Assembly (NCBI GenBank): GCA_018136815.1
Contig: CM030932.1
Coordinates: 2,705,819-2,769,818, forward strand
Source: Isochrysis galbana
Lineage: Eukaryota > Haptophyta > Isochrysidales > Isochrysidaceae
Reading direction: 5' to 3'
Length of the DNA stretch: 64,000 nt
The notes under the pieces are model-generated. The model saw nothing but the letters and a program-made list of their open reading frames with translations. It had not been told where the DNA came from and did no database searches. Both the position numbers and the translations under genes were made by a program. This document shows positions 43,142 through 54,060 of the stretch, piece by piece. Each line of letters begins with the position of its first letter. Within the stretch, counting starts at the first letter, position 1.

Positions 43142-43394
43142 TAACATTGATTATTATTATAATATATGCTCATGTGTGTCTTGGACTGGTGAAATGAAAA
43201 TGAAGACTAAAATTAGAATTACTAAGGTTATAATTTGGCAAAACTATAATCAATTTGATCTTTTTCTCCTGCGGCGGCGCGCGATGGCGGCCGCGGCGAT
43301 GGTCGCTGGCCTCGCCAGTGGCCTCGCAAGCAAGCGGCCTGTGGCCGCTCTGGCGAGGGTCTGCGCGGTCAGGAGGCCAGCAGGTACCCTCTTT

Positions 43395-43700
43395 CGCCCT
43401 CAGCCCTCGGAAACAAAGAAGCCCTACGACCTGACACACGACTACCATAAACCATAAAGGAAGCACGAAACCGCCAATAGCCCGATGGCGCAGGAGGAAG
43501 GCTAGAGGAATAGACCATTGGGGATCGCTTCACGCCGCTTGCCATTGAAAGCCTCATACACCCAGCCCCCTAGGTAGAGCACGAGGGGACGAGCCGCAAG
43601 GCAGGTGGAGGGGGGATAAGGGAAGCGGGCGTAGCTGCAAATGAATTATGCAGGGTCGCGCGTGCGGCGAGATCGTTAAGATTAAGAAGTTTTTTTTGGA
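43395..43700 (+). repeat. Family A repeat, long copy 4
   Basis: GGAAACAAAGAAGCCCTACG, ACCTGACACACGACTACC, then the core CTAGGTAGAGCACGAGGGGA, GCCGCAAGGCAGGTGGAGGG and GCGGCGAGATCGTTAAGATT, with a T-run of eight near 43690. It is the plus-strand counterpart of the copy at 32825. Confidence 0.75.
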
Positions 43701-43744
43701 TACAAGAACACTAGGGACGGCCGATTGGGCACACGAACATCATG

Positions 43745-43935
43745 TGCTCCCACTCCACAAGCCATCGGGGATCGGTCCACGCCGCCTGCTACTGGAAACC
43801 CCACACACTGAGCCCCTAGGTAGAGCGCGAGGGGACGGGCCGTACGGCAAGTGGAAGGAGTGATAAGGGAAGCGGGCGAGGCTGCAAGGTAAGTGTGCAG
43901 GGCCGCGCGCGTGGCGAGAATATTAAAGAGTCAAC
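43745..43935 (+). repeat. Family A repeat, copy 5
   Basis: Begins near CCACAAGCCATCGGGGATCG and continues CGGTCCACGCCGCCTGC, CTAGGTAGAGCGCGAGGGGA and GTGGCGAGAATATTAAAGAG. It directly follows copy 4 in the same direction; its T-tail is replaced by a C-run. Confidence 0.75.
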
Positions 43936-44249
43936 CCCCCCCCCCCCCCCCCATTCTCACAAGCCTCAGGACCAAGCGCAGTCCGATTCTAACCCCATCC
44001 CTCTCCCACCCCATCCCATGGTCTAACGACCCTCAAGGCACTTCCACTGCGCCCTCACCGCTTCTTCGGTTTCGACCCCTCCCCATCCTCCTGTGGTAGT
44101 GACATGCGGCCACCAATGCGGCGACAGGATCTGTGAGCAGCAAACCGTATGCGGTGTGCGTGTTCCCCTCCGATTCACTCAAGCTCATGACCATTGTCTA
44201 TAGTGTCGCAAAGGCGAGACACGGGTGGTCTCCTACCACATGGATTCTC

Positions 44250-46586
44250 CTATCCTTCACGCTTGAGGGCTGAAATTCTCCGGGACAGCCGCGCATCCTC
44301 AAGCTGCAAGTTTGGACGACGTGCTGGCCGCATACTTTGGCGATGAAGCGAGCATGTCAACGTCGCCGCGCGTAGTGCTTCATGAAGGCTTGCACAAGCA
44401 TTTGCGTAAATTGTGGCATCGAGCGAGCCTGTCAAGCGCAAGGAACGGTGTGCATGTAATTCAGCGTCGACTGGGCTTTCGTGCCACTGAGCCTCCTTTC
44501 TCTCGCTCACGATATGGTAGAGTAGGAAGTAAGGTTCGCTATACTCAAGAGCAAAGTGGGGTTCGGTCACTCGCCTGATTCGCAAGTTGTTGTGTGTAGA
44601 ACTTTTGCCAAGCCGTCGCAGTTGCGACGGCTGCCGTGGCAGCTGCGGCCGAGGCAACAGGTGAGGAGGCGACGGCGGCCTGCCGAGTTTGCGCCTCGAT
44701 GACGGTCTGTGGGTCGGTGGCAGGGTGGCGAATGAGATGACGAGGCCACGCGCGCAAGGCACGATGGGGTCGATCGTGTGCGACTAGCACGAGGAAATTG
44801 GGGAGACGAGGTGTGAGCAAAAGAGGTGCAAACAAACCTGGTTGGTAAAGTACGTTGTGTACGCCTGCCGCTGCTGCTGCGCCTGCGCGTGCGCCGTGAT
44901 GCGAGCCTGCACCTCGTCCTGCTGCTGCTTGGCACGAGCAGCCTCATCGGTGGGCGCCGGCGGCGGCGGCATCCTCATCCACGCGTGCAACGGTGGCCCT
45001 GGCGGGCCGAGCAAGGGCGGCGGCGCGCCGATCACTGCACCCGGCCGCAGGTGGAGCTTGCCCTCCACCTCGACAATATCGTTGGTTGCTCGCAAGGCGC
45101 TGATGACGCGCTGCGCAAAGTCAGGAGTCACCTGCATCACCACGAGCGCAGCATGATGTGGGATTAGAATGCTCACACGCTGAGGGGTGCGCTCGGCAAA
45201 CACGATTGGCCAGCACTGCTACCACTCCTAGCAGTTGCCCCCACGCAAAGTGCATCCGCGCGCACGTCGTGCCCCGAGACGAGCGCTGCCGTGAGACCTT
45301 CCTCGTCGTTGCCAAGGTTGTCGAGATAACGTAGGGCGTCGCTGCGCAGTTGCAGCCAGCCTGCACGCGTAAGGGCAAGGGGTAGGGAGGGGGAGCGGAT
45401 CGGAACTGGGTGCCGTGATAAGGCCCTAACTGCTACAGCTTGGGATGCCCCGTGAAACGGCATCACCCCTCTCTCTGCTGCTGATGCGCGCGAATTTTCG
45501 CAGCGGCACCGCCCGCGTCGTCAGACGACGTCAACAGCGGGCAGATGGTAGGGGAGGGCTAAACTCACGGTAGTCGAGTAAAAGGCCGGCAGCAGGAGAG
45601 CCGGCTGCCGGCGGGTTTTGCACACGCGGCACTGCGCGCAGCTTGGTCTGCAGTGCAGCAGCACGAGCGTTGGCGGCTATGGCCTCAGCCTGGCTAGCGG
45701 AAGTCCGGCAATGCCTGTCCCAGTCCGGACACTGCGACGCGAGGACCTGGCACACCGCACACCAGCACTGATCGCAGTACTGGCGCGCCTCGGCGTCAGT
45801 CGAGTCATCGTCAAGCAAGAATTCAGTGCAGTCGTACCGCGCGTGCGCAAGGGTGATGCGTTCGCGCTTGCTGCCCACTATGAAGCAATCCTCGTCTAAA
45901 CCTGCCACCAAGTCGCTACTGTAACAGGGGCCACCGAAACTGTCGCCGCACAGGTCCCCGTTGAGCGAGCTCCTACTCGGCATCTCTGGGGGCTGAGCGG
46001 CGGAGGTCTGCGGGGACGAGCCCAGCCAGTCTGCAGCCACGTCGGCCACACGCAGCCGGTCGTCTTGGCTATCGCCACAGTCCAGCACGGCCGCTGGCGC
46101 GGCTGATGCCGGACTAGCTAATGAGATGGTCGCCGGCGTGCAGGCGGGAGCCACCGGTGCACGTGCGGGCGGCGCGGTGGGCGGCGAAGCGCTCGGCGCA
46201 GCAACGCTCGGTGCAGCACACGGCGGTGGCGCGCTCTGAGTGGCCGCCGGCGGTGGTACGGGCTTTGGCGCCGAGGCGGCGGGCGCTGGTGTTGGAGCCG
46301 GAGTCTTGGCAGGCACGACAGCGACTGCCGCCGCCGCTGGCGGCGGCCGCGCCACCGGCGCCTCGACCGGCCGTACAGCGCGCTGCTTGTACACTCCGCC
46401 CGAGACAACTTCCATACGGAGCGACGAGGTCAGGATGTTCTCGAGCACGCGCTCGGAGACGACGACGTGGCCGTTGGCAGCGGCATGTTCATTGTACGCC
46501 TTGAGCAGCGCAGGGACCGTCTGCTCCCCCTTGTATGCTTGCAGGAAGAGCTCAAGTGCACTCGGCTTGCGAGGCACCGCCTTCAT
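44250..46586 (-). CDS. Five-exon protein of unknown function with Cys/His cluster
   Basis: Exons on the minus strand: 45569-46586, 45266-45360, 44838-45131, 44575-44706 and 44250-44303, 530 residues; every junction keeps frame. The N-terminus (ALELFLQAYKGEQTVPALLKAY) is a short helical region. Then comes a long Ala/Pro linker, an acidic stretch and a compact cluster YCDQCWCAVCQVLASQCPDW followed by DRHC, which could bind zinc. After that come RSDALRYLDNLGNDEEGLTA, PDFAQRVISALRATNDIVEV and a Gln-rich helix ending in two similar short segments, TTYFTNQ and KFYTQQLANQ, each at an exon end. The fourth intron begins GC. Probably nuclear and interaction-driven, but I do not recognise the family. 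Confidence 0.65.
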
Positions 46587-47471
46587 CTCTCTCTCTCTCA
46601 CTCCCCCCTCCCAGTCCCTTCTCCACCTCTGCTCTCTGTGAGCGGCGGTGTGTGCGTGGATGTTTCTGTGTGTGCGTTCGCGTGAGGTGGGAGGGGCGTG
46701 TCGTCGAGCCGGGCCGCTCCTCGCTCACGCGGCGGTCTCCTTGCCTCTCCCTCGTGGCTGCGCCGCCGGGCGGCGCGCGCGAGGTCCCCTCGCCAGCAAC
46801 CACGTTGAGGAGGCGAGAGAGAGAGGAGAGAGGAGGAGGAAGACCCCCAAAAGATCTGTTCTCTCTCTCTCTTCTTTTCTCTCTCTTCTTCTCGCTCTCT
46901 TCTCTATTTCAGCCGCATAGATTACTCCGTGTGTAGCCAACTCCTAACAACTTTGTCCTTCCCCACTGTATTTTTCCACCCTGGCTGCATGGGCCCCCAC
47001 CCAAGGCACTCCATTATGGGTATGGAAGGCATTGAGGCTGCCAACACACCAAAAGCTCCAGTGGCGCACCTACACAGCCGGCACGGCGTGCGGCCCTCGA
47101 GCGGTTTTGGCCCGTGATTATAACGGTATACTTATCTCCTGTCATTGGTGTACTTCCACACTGTGGTGCACATAGCTCAGCAAAATCATGTACAAAAAGG
47201 ACATGCCTGGCCAAAGGGGTATAGGTGGGCCTCACCCCAAGCCTTCTTCCCTGGGGACTTGGTCGTGGCTTCACTGAATACCTGCGCTGGTTGGCCGCAC
47301 TTGGCCTGGCAGCACGCGCGGTGCCGCCGTGCCGATCAAGTCCTGTGAGATATTACGACCCTAGGCATGCAACAAGGCCTAACAAGAGATAACATGAGTG
47401 AGACACCCATAGCACACAAGCTTCACCCCCCTTCCTCCCCATCCCCACCCTCATCCTCTTCACTCCTGACC
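46587..47471. other. Promoter region and gene-free stretch
   Basis: A GA/CT tract touches the start codon of the gene to the left (46587-46600) and a longer CT-rich tract lies at 46855-46905. About 46930-47460 holds no recognised feature and includes the 3' flank of the transposase. Confidence 0.5.
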
Positions 47472-49595
47472 TCAGCTAGCAGTTCCCACTTGGACAAAGC
47501 TTTTACGACCGAACTCATCTAACTCGTCCACGGGCGGATCCCAGACCACCTTTACAACACTCTCCCACTCTCCCAATTCTGCAACATGATTGTGGAAGGC
47601 GGGCAGGAGCTTCTCCTTCTTGCCATCTTGCGGCTTAAAGTTGCCGCCGCCCACCTTGACCTCATTGAAGAGGGCAATGAGCTCGGTCTTCTTGAGTCGC
47701 GAGGCGTCTCCATCCGCCTCCCAAAGTTTTGCCGCAGCCGCACGTGCATCAACCTTCTGATGTAGGGCGCGCTGCTCACTGTTTTCCTTGCGCGCTCGAG
47801 CCCGGGCTTCTTTATGCCCCTTCTGATCGGCTAGCCGCTGGTGCTCAGCGCGTGCAAGCTGCAGTCCCTCGCCGTATGTGATAGGCCCGAGGTCCAAAAA
47901 TTCGCTGGTCGAGAATCGCTTTTTGCGCTTGCCGGCGGCCGAGGAGCGTGGGCGCCGTGCAGCCTCATTCGCATGCTCGCCGCTGCTCGCACCTGCGCTT
48001 GAGTGAGAATGGGAACGGTTAGCATTGCCGTTTGCATCGTTGGAGTTGGTTGCTCCCTCTTCCTCTTCCTCATCCGGCAGCTCATCCGTCTCGGACGCGG
48101 ACTCACTGGCGCCCGCACCGTCACTTGCCGCGTCAGCGTCCGGCCGCCGCTGACTCGCTCCAGCCCCCGCTGCCTGCAACACACTCCAATTGAGTTGGGT
48201 CGTGAGGCCAGCATCGTCAATTGCCTCTTGCCTCTTGGCCTCTTCCCGCTTCAGCTGCCACCACACCCTGCGTGTGCACACAAATCCATGGGGGGCCCTC
48301 TGCTCGAACCCGGTCACCGCCCATGAGTCGCGCATGTTGTTGATGGAGAATGCGAGCTCGTACGCCTCCTTGAAGATTGAGCGACGATCCTCCGCGGTGA
48401 GGGTGTAGTCAGCACCTTGCATCACTCTCGACGCGACGCGCATATCGCTGAGTGTGCGCCAGTGTCTCTTGAATGCTGCGAACAATTTTTGGTCCTCCGG
48501 CTGCGTGCGGTGGCTGGTGTGCGGGACGCGCAGATGGATATCGATGCCAACTTCGAGCGCTGCATCGATCATCTCGGGGCTCATGTGCGCGCCAAAGCCA
48601 TCGCACAAACCGAGAACATGCTCACCTCTCTTGAGTTCCTCTTCGAAGCACGGCGCCACGACCTTTTTCATCCATCCTGCTGCGAATTCTGCGGTGAACC
48701 CTCCCGTGGGGTGCGGTCGAAACGCCGCCACGCGCGGTGTGCCATCGGGATAGGTGAAGCCGGAACGGGGGGGATCTTTCATCTCACCTAATGTTTGGCC
48801 TGACTGTTGATCCGTGACGAGAGCCGGAAGCGCGCGACAATCCAAGGTGCAGCCCCCCGTGACGGTGCGTTTCTTCGCCCCCTTCTCAGAGACAACCTCC
48901 CCGCCGTCGCCCGGGAATCGCCAAGTCCAATCGTTGCCTGCTACCGCCTCTGATAGTTTGACTTGGACGCCCATCTGGTCCCATGAAAACAGGTTGCCCG
49001 GCTTGTCGATCACGAAATATGCGCCGTCTTCTTGGGATGCCTCGTCCTCACTAGTCCACCGTCCCAGGCCCAACTCCACGATCGCCTCGCCCAGCCGCTT
49101 GTACCAGAGCTCGACGTTCGCCGACGTAGTGCACCATCGTTTTCGGTCGAGCTCAATTCGCCTCACCTTGCCTTCCGAGATCTCCACCTGTGTCTTGAAG
49201 CGTGCGTACCAATCTGCGCGGACGGCCTTGTGCTTGAAGAGTTCGGCGACCTCCGTGTCCTTGATGAGCATGTTGACCGTGCCCATGACAAGTGGGCGGC
49301 TCACACGCACACCCATTGCGCGCAGCGCAGATGCCCACATGTACAAGCGTTCACGTGCCTCAACAGGTAGCAAGCACTTTCTCCCTGACACAACTGGACT
49401 AACAACAAATGCAGCCTTGTCCGCATCCCCCTCCACGGCAGCCATCGCTTTGGCCTGCGTTGCGGCTGCATGCAATGCCCAGTAAGACACCCTCACCCCC
49501 ACAGCTGCGAGCACCTTCGCCGCCTTCCGACCGTCGACCGGAAGCCTCCCAGCCACCATCTCCTTTGCTGCCCACTTCACACCCTCACGATACAT
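47472..49595 (-). CDS. Intact CENP-B/jerky/pogo-like transposase (DDE_1)
   Basis: One open frame of 707 residues. It has an N-terminal region that reads as two helix-turn-helix parts (GRKAAKVLAAVGVRVSYWAL and ARERLYMWASALRAMGVRVS), then the DDE_1 nuclease: LFSWDQMGVQV with the first Asp, GLCDGFGAHMSPEMIDAA with the second, and SHRTQPEDQKLFAAFKRHWR with the third. After about residue 470 a tail rich in acidic and Ser residues and a basic KRKKRFS segment follow, ending in a C-terminal domain (SRLKKTELIALFNEV). The absence of stops or frameshifts suggests recent activity or domestication. A LINE fragment begins within tens of bases of its ATG and must have displaced the natural upstream region. 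Confidence 0.85.
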   Translation of the reverse strand: MYREGVKWAAKEMVAGRLPVDGRKAAKVLAAVGVRVSYWALHAAATQAKAMAAVEGDADKAAFVVSPVVSGRKCLLPVEARERLYMWASALRAMGVRVSRPLVMGTVNMLIKDTEVAELFKHKAVRADWYARFKTQVEISEGKVRRIELDRKRWCTTSANVELWYKRLGEAIVELGLGRWTSEDEASQEDGAYFVIDKPGNLFSWDQMGVQVKLSEAVAGNDWTWRFPGDGGEVVSEKGAKKRTVTGGCTLDCRALPALVTDQQSGQTLGEMKDPPRSGFTYPDGTPRVAAFRPHPTGGFTAEFAAGWMKKVVAPCFEEELKRGEHVLGLCDGFGAHMSPEMIDAALEVGIDIHLRVPHTSHRTQPEDQKLFAAFKRHWRTLSDMRVASRVMQGADYTLTAEDRRSIFKEAYELAFSINNMRDSWAVTGFEQRAPHGFVCTRRVWWQLKREEAKRQEAIDDAGLTTQLNWSVLQAAGAGASQRRPDADAASDGAGASESASETDELPDEEEEEGATNSNDANGNANRSHSHSSAGASSGEHANEAARRPRSSAAGKRKKRFSTSEFLDLGPITYGEGLQLARAEHQRLADQKGHKEARARARKENSEQRALHQKVDARAAAAKLWEADGDASRLKKTELIALFNEVKVGGGNFKPQDGKKEKLLPAFHNHVAELGEWESVVKVVWDPPVDELDEFGRKSFVQVGTAS

Positions 49596-49599
49596 GCCG

Positions 49600-51400
49600 C
49601 GCGTCCGCCCTACGAGCTAGGCTCCTCGCAAGAGGGTCGGAAATGGATAACCCTTCCGGCATATCCGAGGGTAGGCACAAGCGAAGACGGGCCCCTATTG
49701 GGGGTCGGACTACTTCCCATGGCCGAACACACGAGGGCGCTCCAAGCGATATGGATAGTCCGATATCTTAACCCGTCAATGGCGGAATGGAAGATAGTCT
49801 TGGATCAATGGTTCAGCCGCACCCCCTTAGGGCGAGCGGCGGTCTTTTCGAAGGTCGACTCGAAGAGCCTCACGGCTAGCATTCGCGGCAATAACACGCT
49901 CCCGGCATTCTGGAAGCACGCGCTGGAAAACTTCAGAAGGATCAACTTCCTTAGGGGAGAAATCACACGAGAAGGCACTCAGGGCTCCCCGATATGGCAC
50001 AATCTTTTCCACAAGCCTCCGGCTATCCATCACTCACATAGGTCGAAATGGGAGTCTCTACAGACAGTTATTGTTCACAACACCATAAACCCGGATACGG
50101 GGGACGTTTACACTATGGAAGAATGCGCGGCTTACTTGCCGGACGGAGAACGTTGGATACGCCATAGGGGAAATTACATATCGGTAGGCCCCTTTCTTAA
50201 GTCATGGGAAAAGATTTCTGAGTGGACGAGATCAAGACTAATACATACCACTTTCGATTATATGAACCTTCTTAAAAAACAAGCGAAGACTCCGCCCCCG
50301 GCTCCAGAGGAGCAAGAGATACTCCCTCAGGAAGATCCGGACGCACACGATCTAGGCGAGATCCTAGTCGATATAGACCATAACTTTTATCTGCGCCGAA
50401 GAGGCGACTACCACAAGGTCCAGCTCAATGTCATGGGAGAGCCCCACATCCACGAGCGGATTAGCCCGCAACTACTGCCCGACGAACTATACACCCCGCT
50501 GAAGTGGGGACATGCGTACGACGGCCCGGCGGAAACGGCGTACCCGTTACCTCAAGAATACATGCTAAAAGGCACGCGTACAACACTGGAGGATGTAAGT
50601 GTCAGGGACTTGACTAAAGCGTTCCTCGCTTTGAGGAAAACCAAAACACAAAAATCCACACTAAGATGGGAAAAAAGGTTACCGGTCCTCTCGGGAAAGT
50701 GGAAACAAATATCGCAATTATACAAATATAACTTTTTGACGCCTAGAGACTCTTACTTGCATTTCAAACATGTCCTACATAGGAGGTTAGCTACAGCGAA
50801 CCGCTTTGCTGACGATCCAACATGCCGCTTTTGCGGCATAGCCCCTGAAAGCTCCACTCACCTGGCATCATGCATCGCGACGGAGCCCATCTTTGAATTC
50901 ATAGAAGGACTTCTGGGGATTAGCCTCAGGCCGGGATCCGAAACAGCCCAACGACTTTTCTGCTATCAAGTGGACAGACCGCACCCCTCCTCGGGATACC
51001 TAGGCATCCTGGCGTGGAGGTACATCCTAACTGACTTTTATAACATCCAATATGGCAACGCGGACGGCAGGTCCGTTAGGTCGATCTTAAGAGCGATCCT
51101 TGCGAGATACCACCTATTAGTAACGGCGAAAGTCGGGTTCTTTCTGAGGCTGAAAAAACAACGAGAGAATATGGGGCTACACGCCCCGAGTAACAAACAC
51201 TTTAAGAAATTGATAAGTCCGCTCTACACGGTGGACAAGGAGTTCAACCTAGAAGCATCGGAAGACCTCCTGCAGGCGGCGGGAGGGCTAGACATCCGTA
51301 ACATCACCTAAGGCACTTAATACCGCGTCTTAGAAGAAAACGAGGAAGATATCAATAAAGATCCCACGAAATACAATAGAAGGCAACCCGAATCAACACT
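49600..51400 (+). mobile_element. 5'-truncated non-LTR retrotransposon (LINE) insertion
   Basis: A segment of AT-richer DNA with one long frame encoding the C-terminal part of a LINE polyprotein, followed by about 85 bp of 3' UTR ending near AATAAAGATCCCACGAAATAC. Only the part downstream of the reverse transcriptase catalytic region remains, the usual result of incomplete reverse transcription. Exact ends are approximate; no clear target duplication was recognised. Confidence 0.75.
49614..51311 (+). pseudogene. LINE ORF2 C-terminal fragment
   Basis: About 565 codons, open to the natural stop. Early on, GLLPMAEHTRALQAIWIVRY then LNPSMAEWK is the RT thumb/connection motif where LINE polyproteins describe collinear hybrid contacts. 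Near the end, KWKQISQLYKYNFLTPRDSY leads to CRFCGIAPESSTHLASC, a Cys-Cys-His-Cys zinc-binding motif (zf-RVT) typical of LINEs. Catalytic RT motifs and any endonuclease domain are absent, so the copy is dead. Codon use is less GC-biased than in the host genes, as expected for an element with its own history. The lack of stops indicates a young insertion. Confidence 0.85.
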
Positions 51401-51597
51401 AGCGTACAGGACGAATCACAGTCTCCAGCCCCCTTCTCTCCAACTCCCGGCCGAAGCAGCGCGCGCGGCCCCCCCGGAACCAGCTTCTCCGATAAAGAGG
51501 GAACTGGGAAAGGGGAAGGGGGTTGTCAGGGGTTAAGGTTGGGTAGTAGGGAGGTACACTAGCACACTGCCTCACGCCGCACGCGTAGCGGGGAATT

Positions 51598-52107
51598 TTA
51601 AGAAGATTTTTTTTTTTCCTTGAGCTCGTCCAGGTTGTACCCAAGCAGCTGCCCCAAGCGCGTGGCACCATGTTCCGTCGGATGCGGCGGCGATGCCGAT
51701 GCGTCTCTGTTGGCTCTCCTTGCTCCACCGGACCGCGGCGGTAAAGGCACGACGCCGCGCCGGATGCGGTCCAGCATCTCTTCCCCGATATGCTGCTCCC
51801 AGTAGAGGAAGCGCTGCCTGTCGATCCCGAACTCCTTGGCCCACTGGGACTTGGTGGTCAATTCCGAGCGATCGGCGTCGGGGTGGTGCCAGTGGCAAAT
51901 GGCGCCGAGAGCCCTTTTCTTCGTGTCATCGGCCGGCGAGGCGCGCCTACCGACTGTATATGATACTGAGGCACGCGCCCGTCGCGCGGGACGCCCGCCG
52001 CGCGCGCCGCCTGGCCCCTCCTCACCTCGAAGGACGCTTTCGTCGGGGTCGAGCCCAGACGCCGACGTCACCTCTGGAGACCCGTCGTTCGCGCCGAGCG
52101 AAGCCAT
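51598..52107 (-). pseudogene. Transposase N-terminal (HTH) fragment interrupted by repeat tail
   Basis: 169 codons. The middle segment, KKRALGAICHWHHPDADRSE then KSQWAKEFGIDRQRFLYWEQ, looks like the Psq-type helix-turn-helix that opens CENP-B/jerky-like transposases. Six codons before the stop the frame enters a T-run on the plus strand (51608-51619) that is the terminal part of a family A-like repeat (GAATTTTAAGAAGATTTTTT). The fragment therefore appears cut by insertion of that repeat. The nuclease part is not in this neighbourhood; the intact transposase at 47472 has its own HTH region. Confidence 0.55.
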
Positions 52108-53078
52108 GCACGCCCAGAGGCCGGGAGTGGTGCCCTAGCCCCTAGGCAGGTCGCCCACGGGGCCGGCTCAGCCTCCCTGGGGAGCTGTGGCCACGAAGGA
52201 CACCACTGCCAGGAGATGGGCACGCGCCAGGAGTTGGCTACACGCCGAGTACTCTACTCTAGGAGCTAGGAGTATTATAAATTCGATCTTTAGATCTTCT
52301 CTCTATGAGCAGAAAAAAGAAGGTCAAGGTCCGTTGGGGGACCGGGACCACGGCGGTCCCGCCCCCCCCCCCCCCCCTCCCCCGTGGTGTCCCCTCGCCG
52401 GGTCTGTCGCCGTGTCGCCGTGGGCAATGGGCCATAGGGGCTAAAGTAGAGCTTCTCATTCAGCAACGATTTTTACAAACGGAGTACCATAGAGCGCTAG
52501 AATACGAGCGGGAGGTGCTGCAAGCTGCAAGGCTCGTAAAGGCATCTGGGGCATGGCGGCCCACACACCCTCTGCGCCGAGGAAAAGAGCAATCACCAAT
52601 TCTTGACCTTCAGCGAGAGCTGTGCTCCAAGAACACACACACACACCTCACAGCAACGTGCTCCTCGCTCGTCCACCAGCAGCACTCTCACTCCGAGACA
52701 TCGGGCATCGGGGACACTACACAACAGGCTCGGCCTCTTCCGCGGGCCTCTTGCGCGCGTGCTGAGCGCCGGAGCCAGCCTCACATACGCTGGCAATGCC
52801 CTGCGCGCTGCGCGCCGCCACACACTACCGCTTCACTCCCTCACCTTGCACAAGCCTCGCTTCGGTCCACACTTCAGGCAACGCTTCCATCCCGACCATG
52901 GGCACGGGAAAACGTCACATTGACATTGGCATACGAACTCACAATTGGAAAATGCGGCCTCGCGCGCCAAGGCGCGTTTAGTATCGTCATTCACATGCTC
53001 CAGTCGCGCTTTCTTCTTTTGCTGAGCCAATGCCAATGCCAATGCAAAAAGCACAAACTTCTACTATATTGTTATAGT

Positions 53079-53118
53079 TTTGACCTATGGCCTATGGCCT
53101 ATGGCCTATGGCCTATGG
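53079..53118 (+). repeat. Decamer tandem repeat
   Basis: Four to five copies of CCTATGGCCTATGG-type units (period 10). Lies between a segment resembling 4665-4700 and a gene-free region. Confidence 0.9.
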
Positions 53119-53286
53119 AGCGTGCCGCGACCGCTCCCGAGCCTTACTTAGGCGACCGTCGCCACTGCGCCCCACCTGGACTTGGGACGCCCCACGCCGC
53201 CTGAGACGGCTCGTCTGAGAGCCCTCTCAAAGCTAGGGCGGTCAAACATCAAACAGGGCTTTTTGACTACTAATTGGATATGGAAG

Positions 53287-54060
53287 GTGTCGTTCCGTCA
53301 ATTGTGGGACATCAGTCGAATTGAGATATCAAATGTCCATAGCTATTTATACAAATCTACCATTATCTATTCTTGGCGACAGTGCAGTAGTCACAGTGTC
53401 TTTTTCCTGACGAACCAGCGCGCCCCCGTGGAGACGCCGTGACGCCGTGCATGCGCATAGCAGCTTGTTTCCCTGCGGTTCACAATTACATAAACACGCA
53501 GTATAAGAGAGATCTCTCGCGGGAAGGGTGTGATGAGTTGCAATCACCCATGTGCACGCCGTGGATGCGCACGGCGCGATGTGCATCGGTTCCCCCCGCG
53601 GGGGCGCCGTGCGTGCGCATAGCAGCATAGCAGCTTGTTTCTCTGCGGTTTACAATTACATAAACACGCAATATAAGAGAGATCTCTCGCGGGAAGGGTG
53701 TAATGAGATGCAATCACATGTGCACGCCGTGGATGCGCACGGCGCGATGTGCCTCGGATCCCCCGCGGGGGCGCCGTGCGTGCGCATAGCAGCTTGTTTC
53801 TCTGCGGTTCACAATTACATAAACATGCAGTATAAGAGAGATGTCTCACTGGAAGGGTGTGATGAGTTGCAATCATCCCATGTGCACGTCGTGGATGCGC
53901 ACGGCGCGATGTGCCTCGGTTCCCCCGCGGGGGCGCCGTGCGTGCGCATGACAACTTTTTCTCCTACTATGAAGGTGCACGCCGTGCGTTCACTCTTTCC
54001 GCGGGGGAACTCTGGGCGCGGAGTGCGGTCGGGAACCTTGGGGGCACCCCCTGGGACCGG
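53287..54060 (+). repeat. Family C repeat, copy 2, with tandem 165-bp units
   Basis: Opens with GTGTCGTTCCGTCAATTGTG, then more than three tandem units of about 162-168 bp. Each unit contains GTGCACGCCGTGGATGCGCA, TCCCCCGCGGGGGCGCCGTG, TTACATAAACACGCAATATA then AGAGAGAT, and GTGTGATGAGTTGCAATCA. The units end in GGTGCACGCCGTGCGTTCAC then CGCGGGGGAACTCTGGGCGC, also seen at the end of the copy at 61530. Regular TATAAGAGAGAT blocks suggest promoter monomers as in some retroelements. Confidence 0.85.

Larger units (their letters stand above)
42154..44249. other. Repeat-rich stretch after the Harbinger transposase
   Basis: Contains a degenerate copy of transposase N-terminal sequence (42165-42240), a 20-bp tandem repeat (42561-42640), family G copy 2 (43015-43141), and two family A copies (43395-43700 and 43745-43935). 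No host gene recognised. Confidence 0.6.

Noticed and set aside
52305..53204. 299-codon plus-strand ORF
   Set aside because: Passes through C-runs and the CCTATGGCCT decamer repeat; composition shifts along its length and no domain is present.
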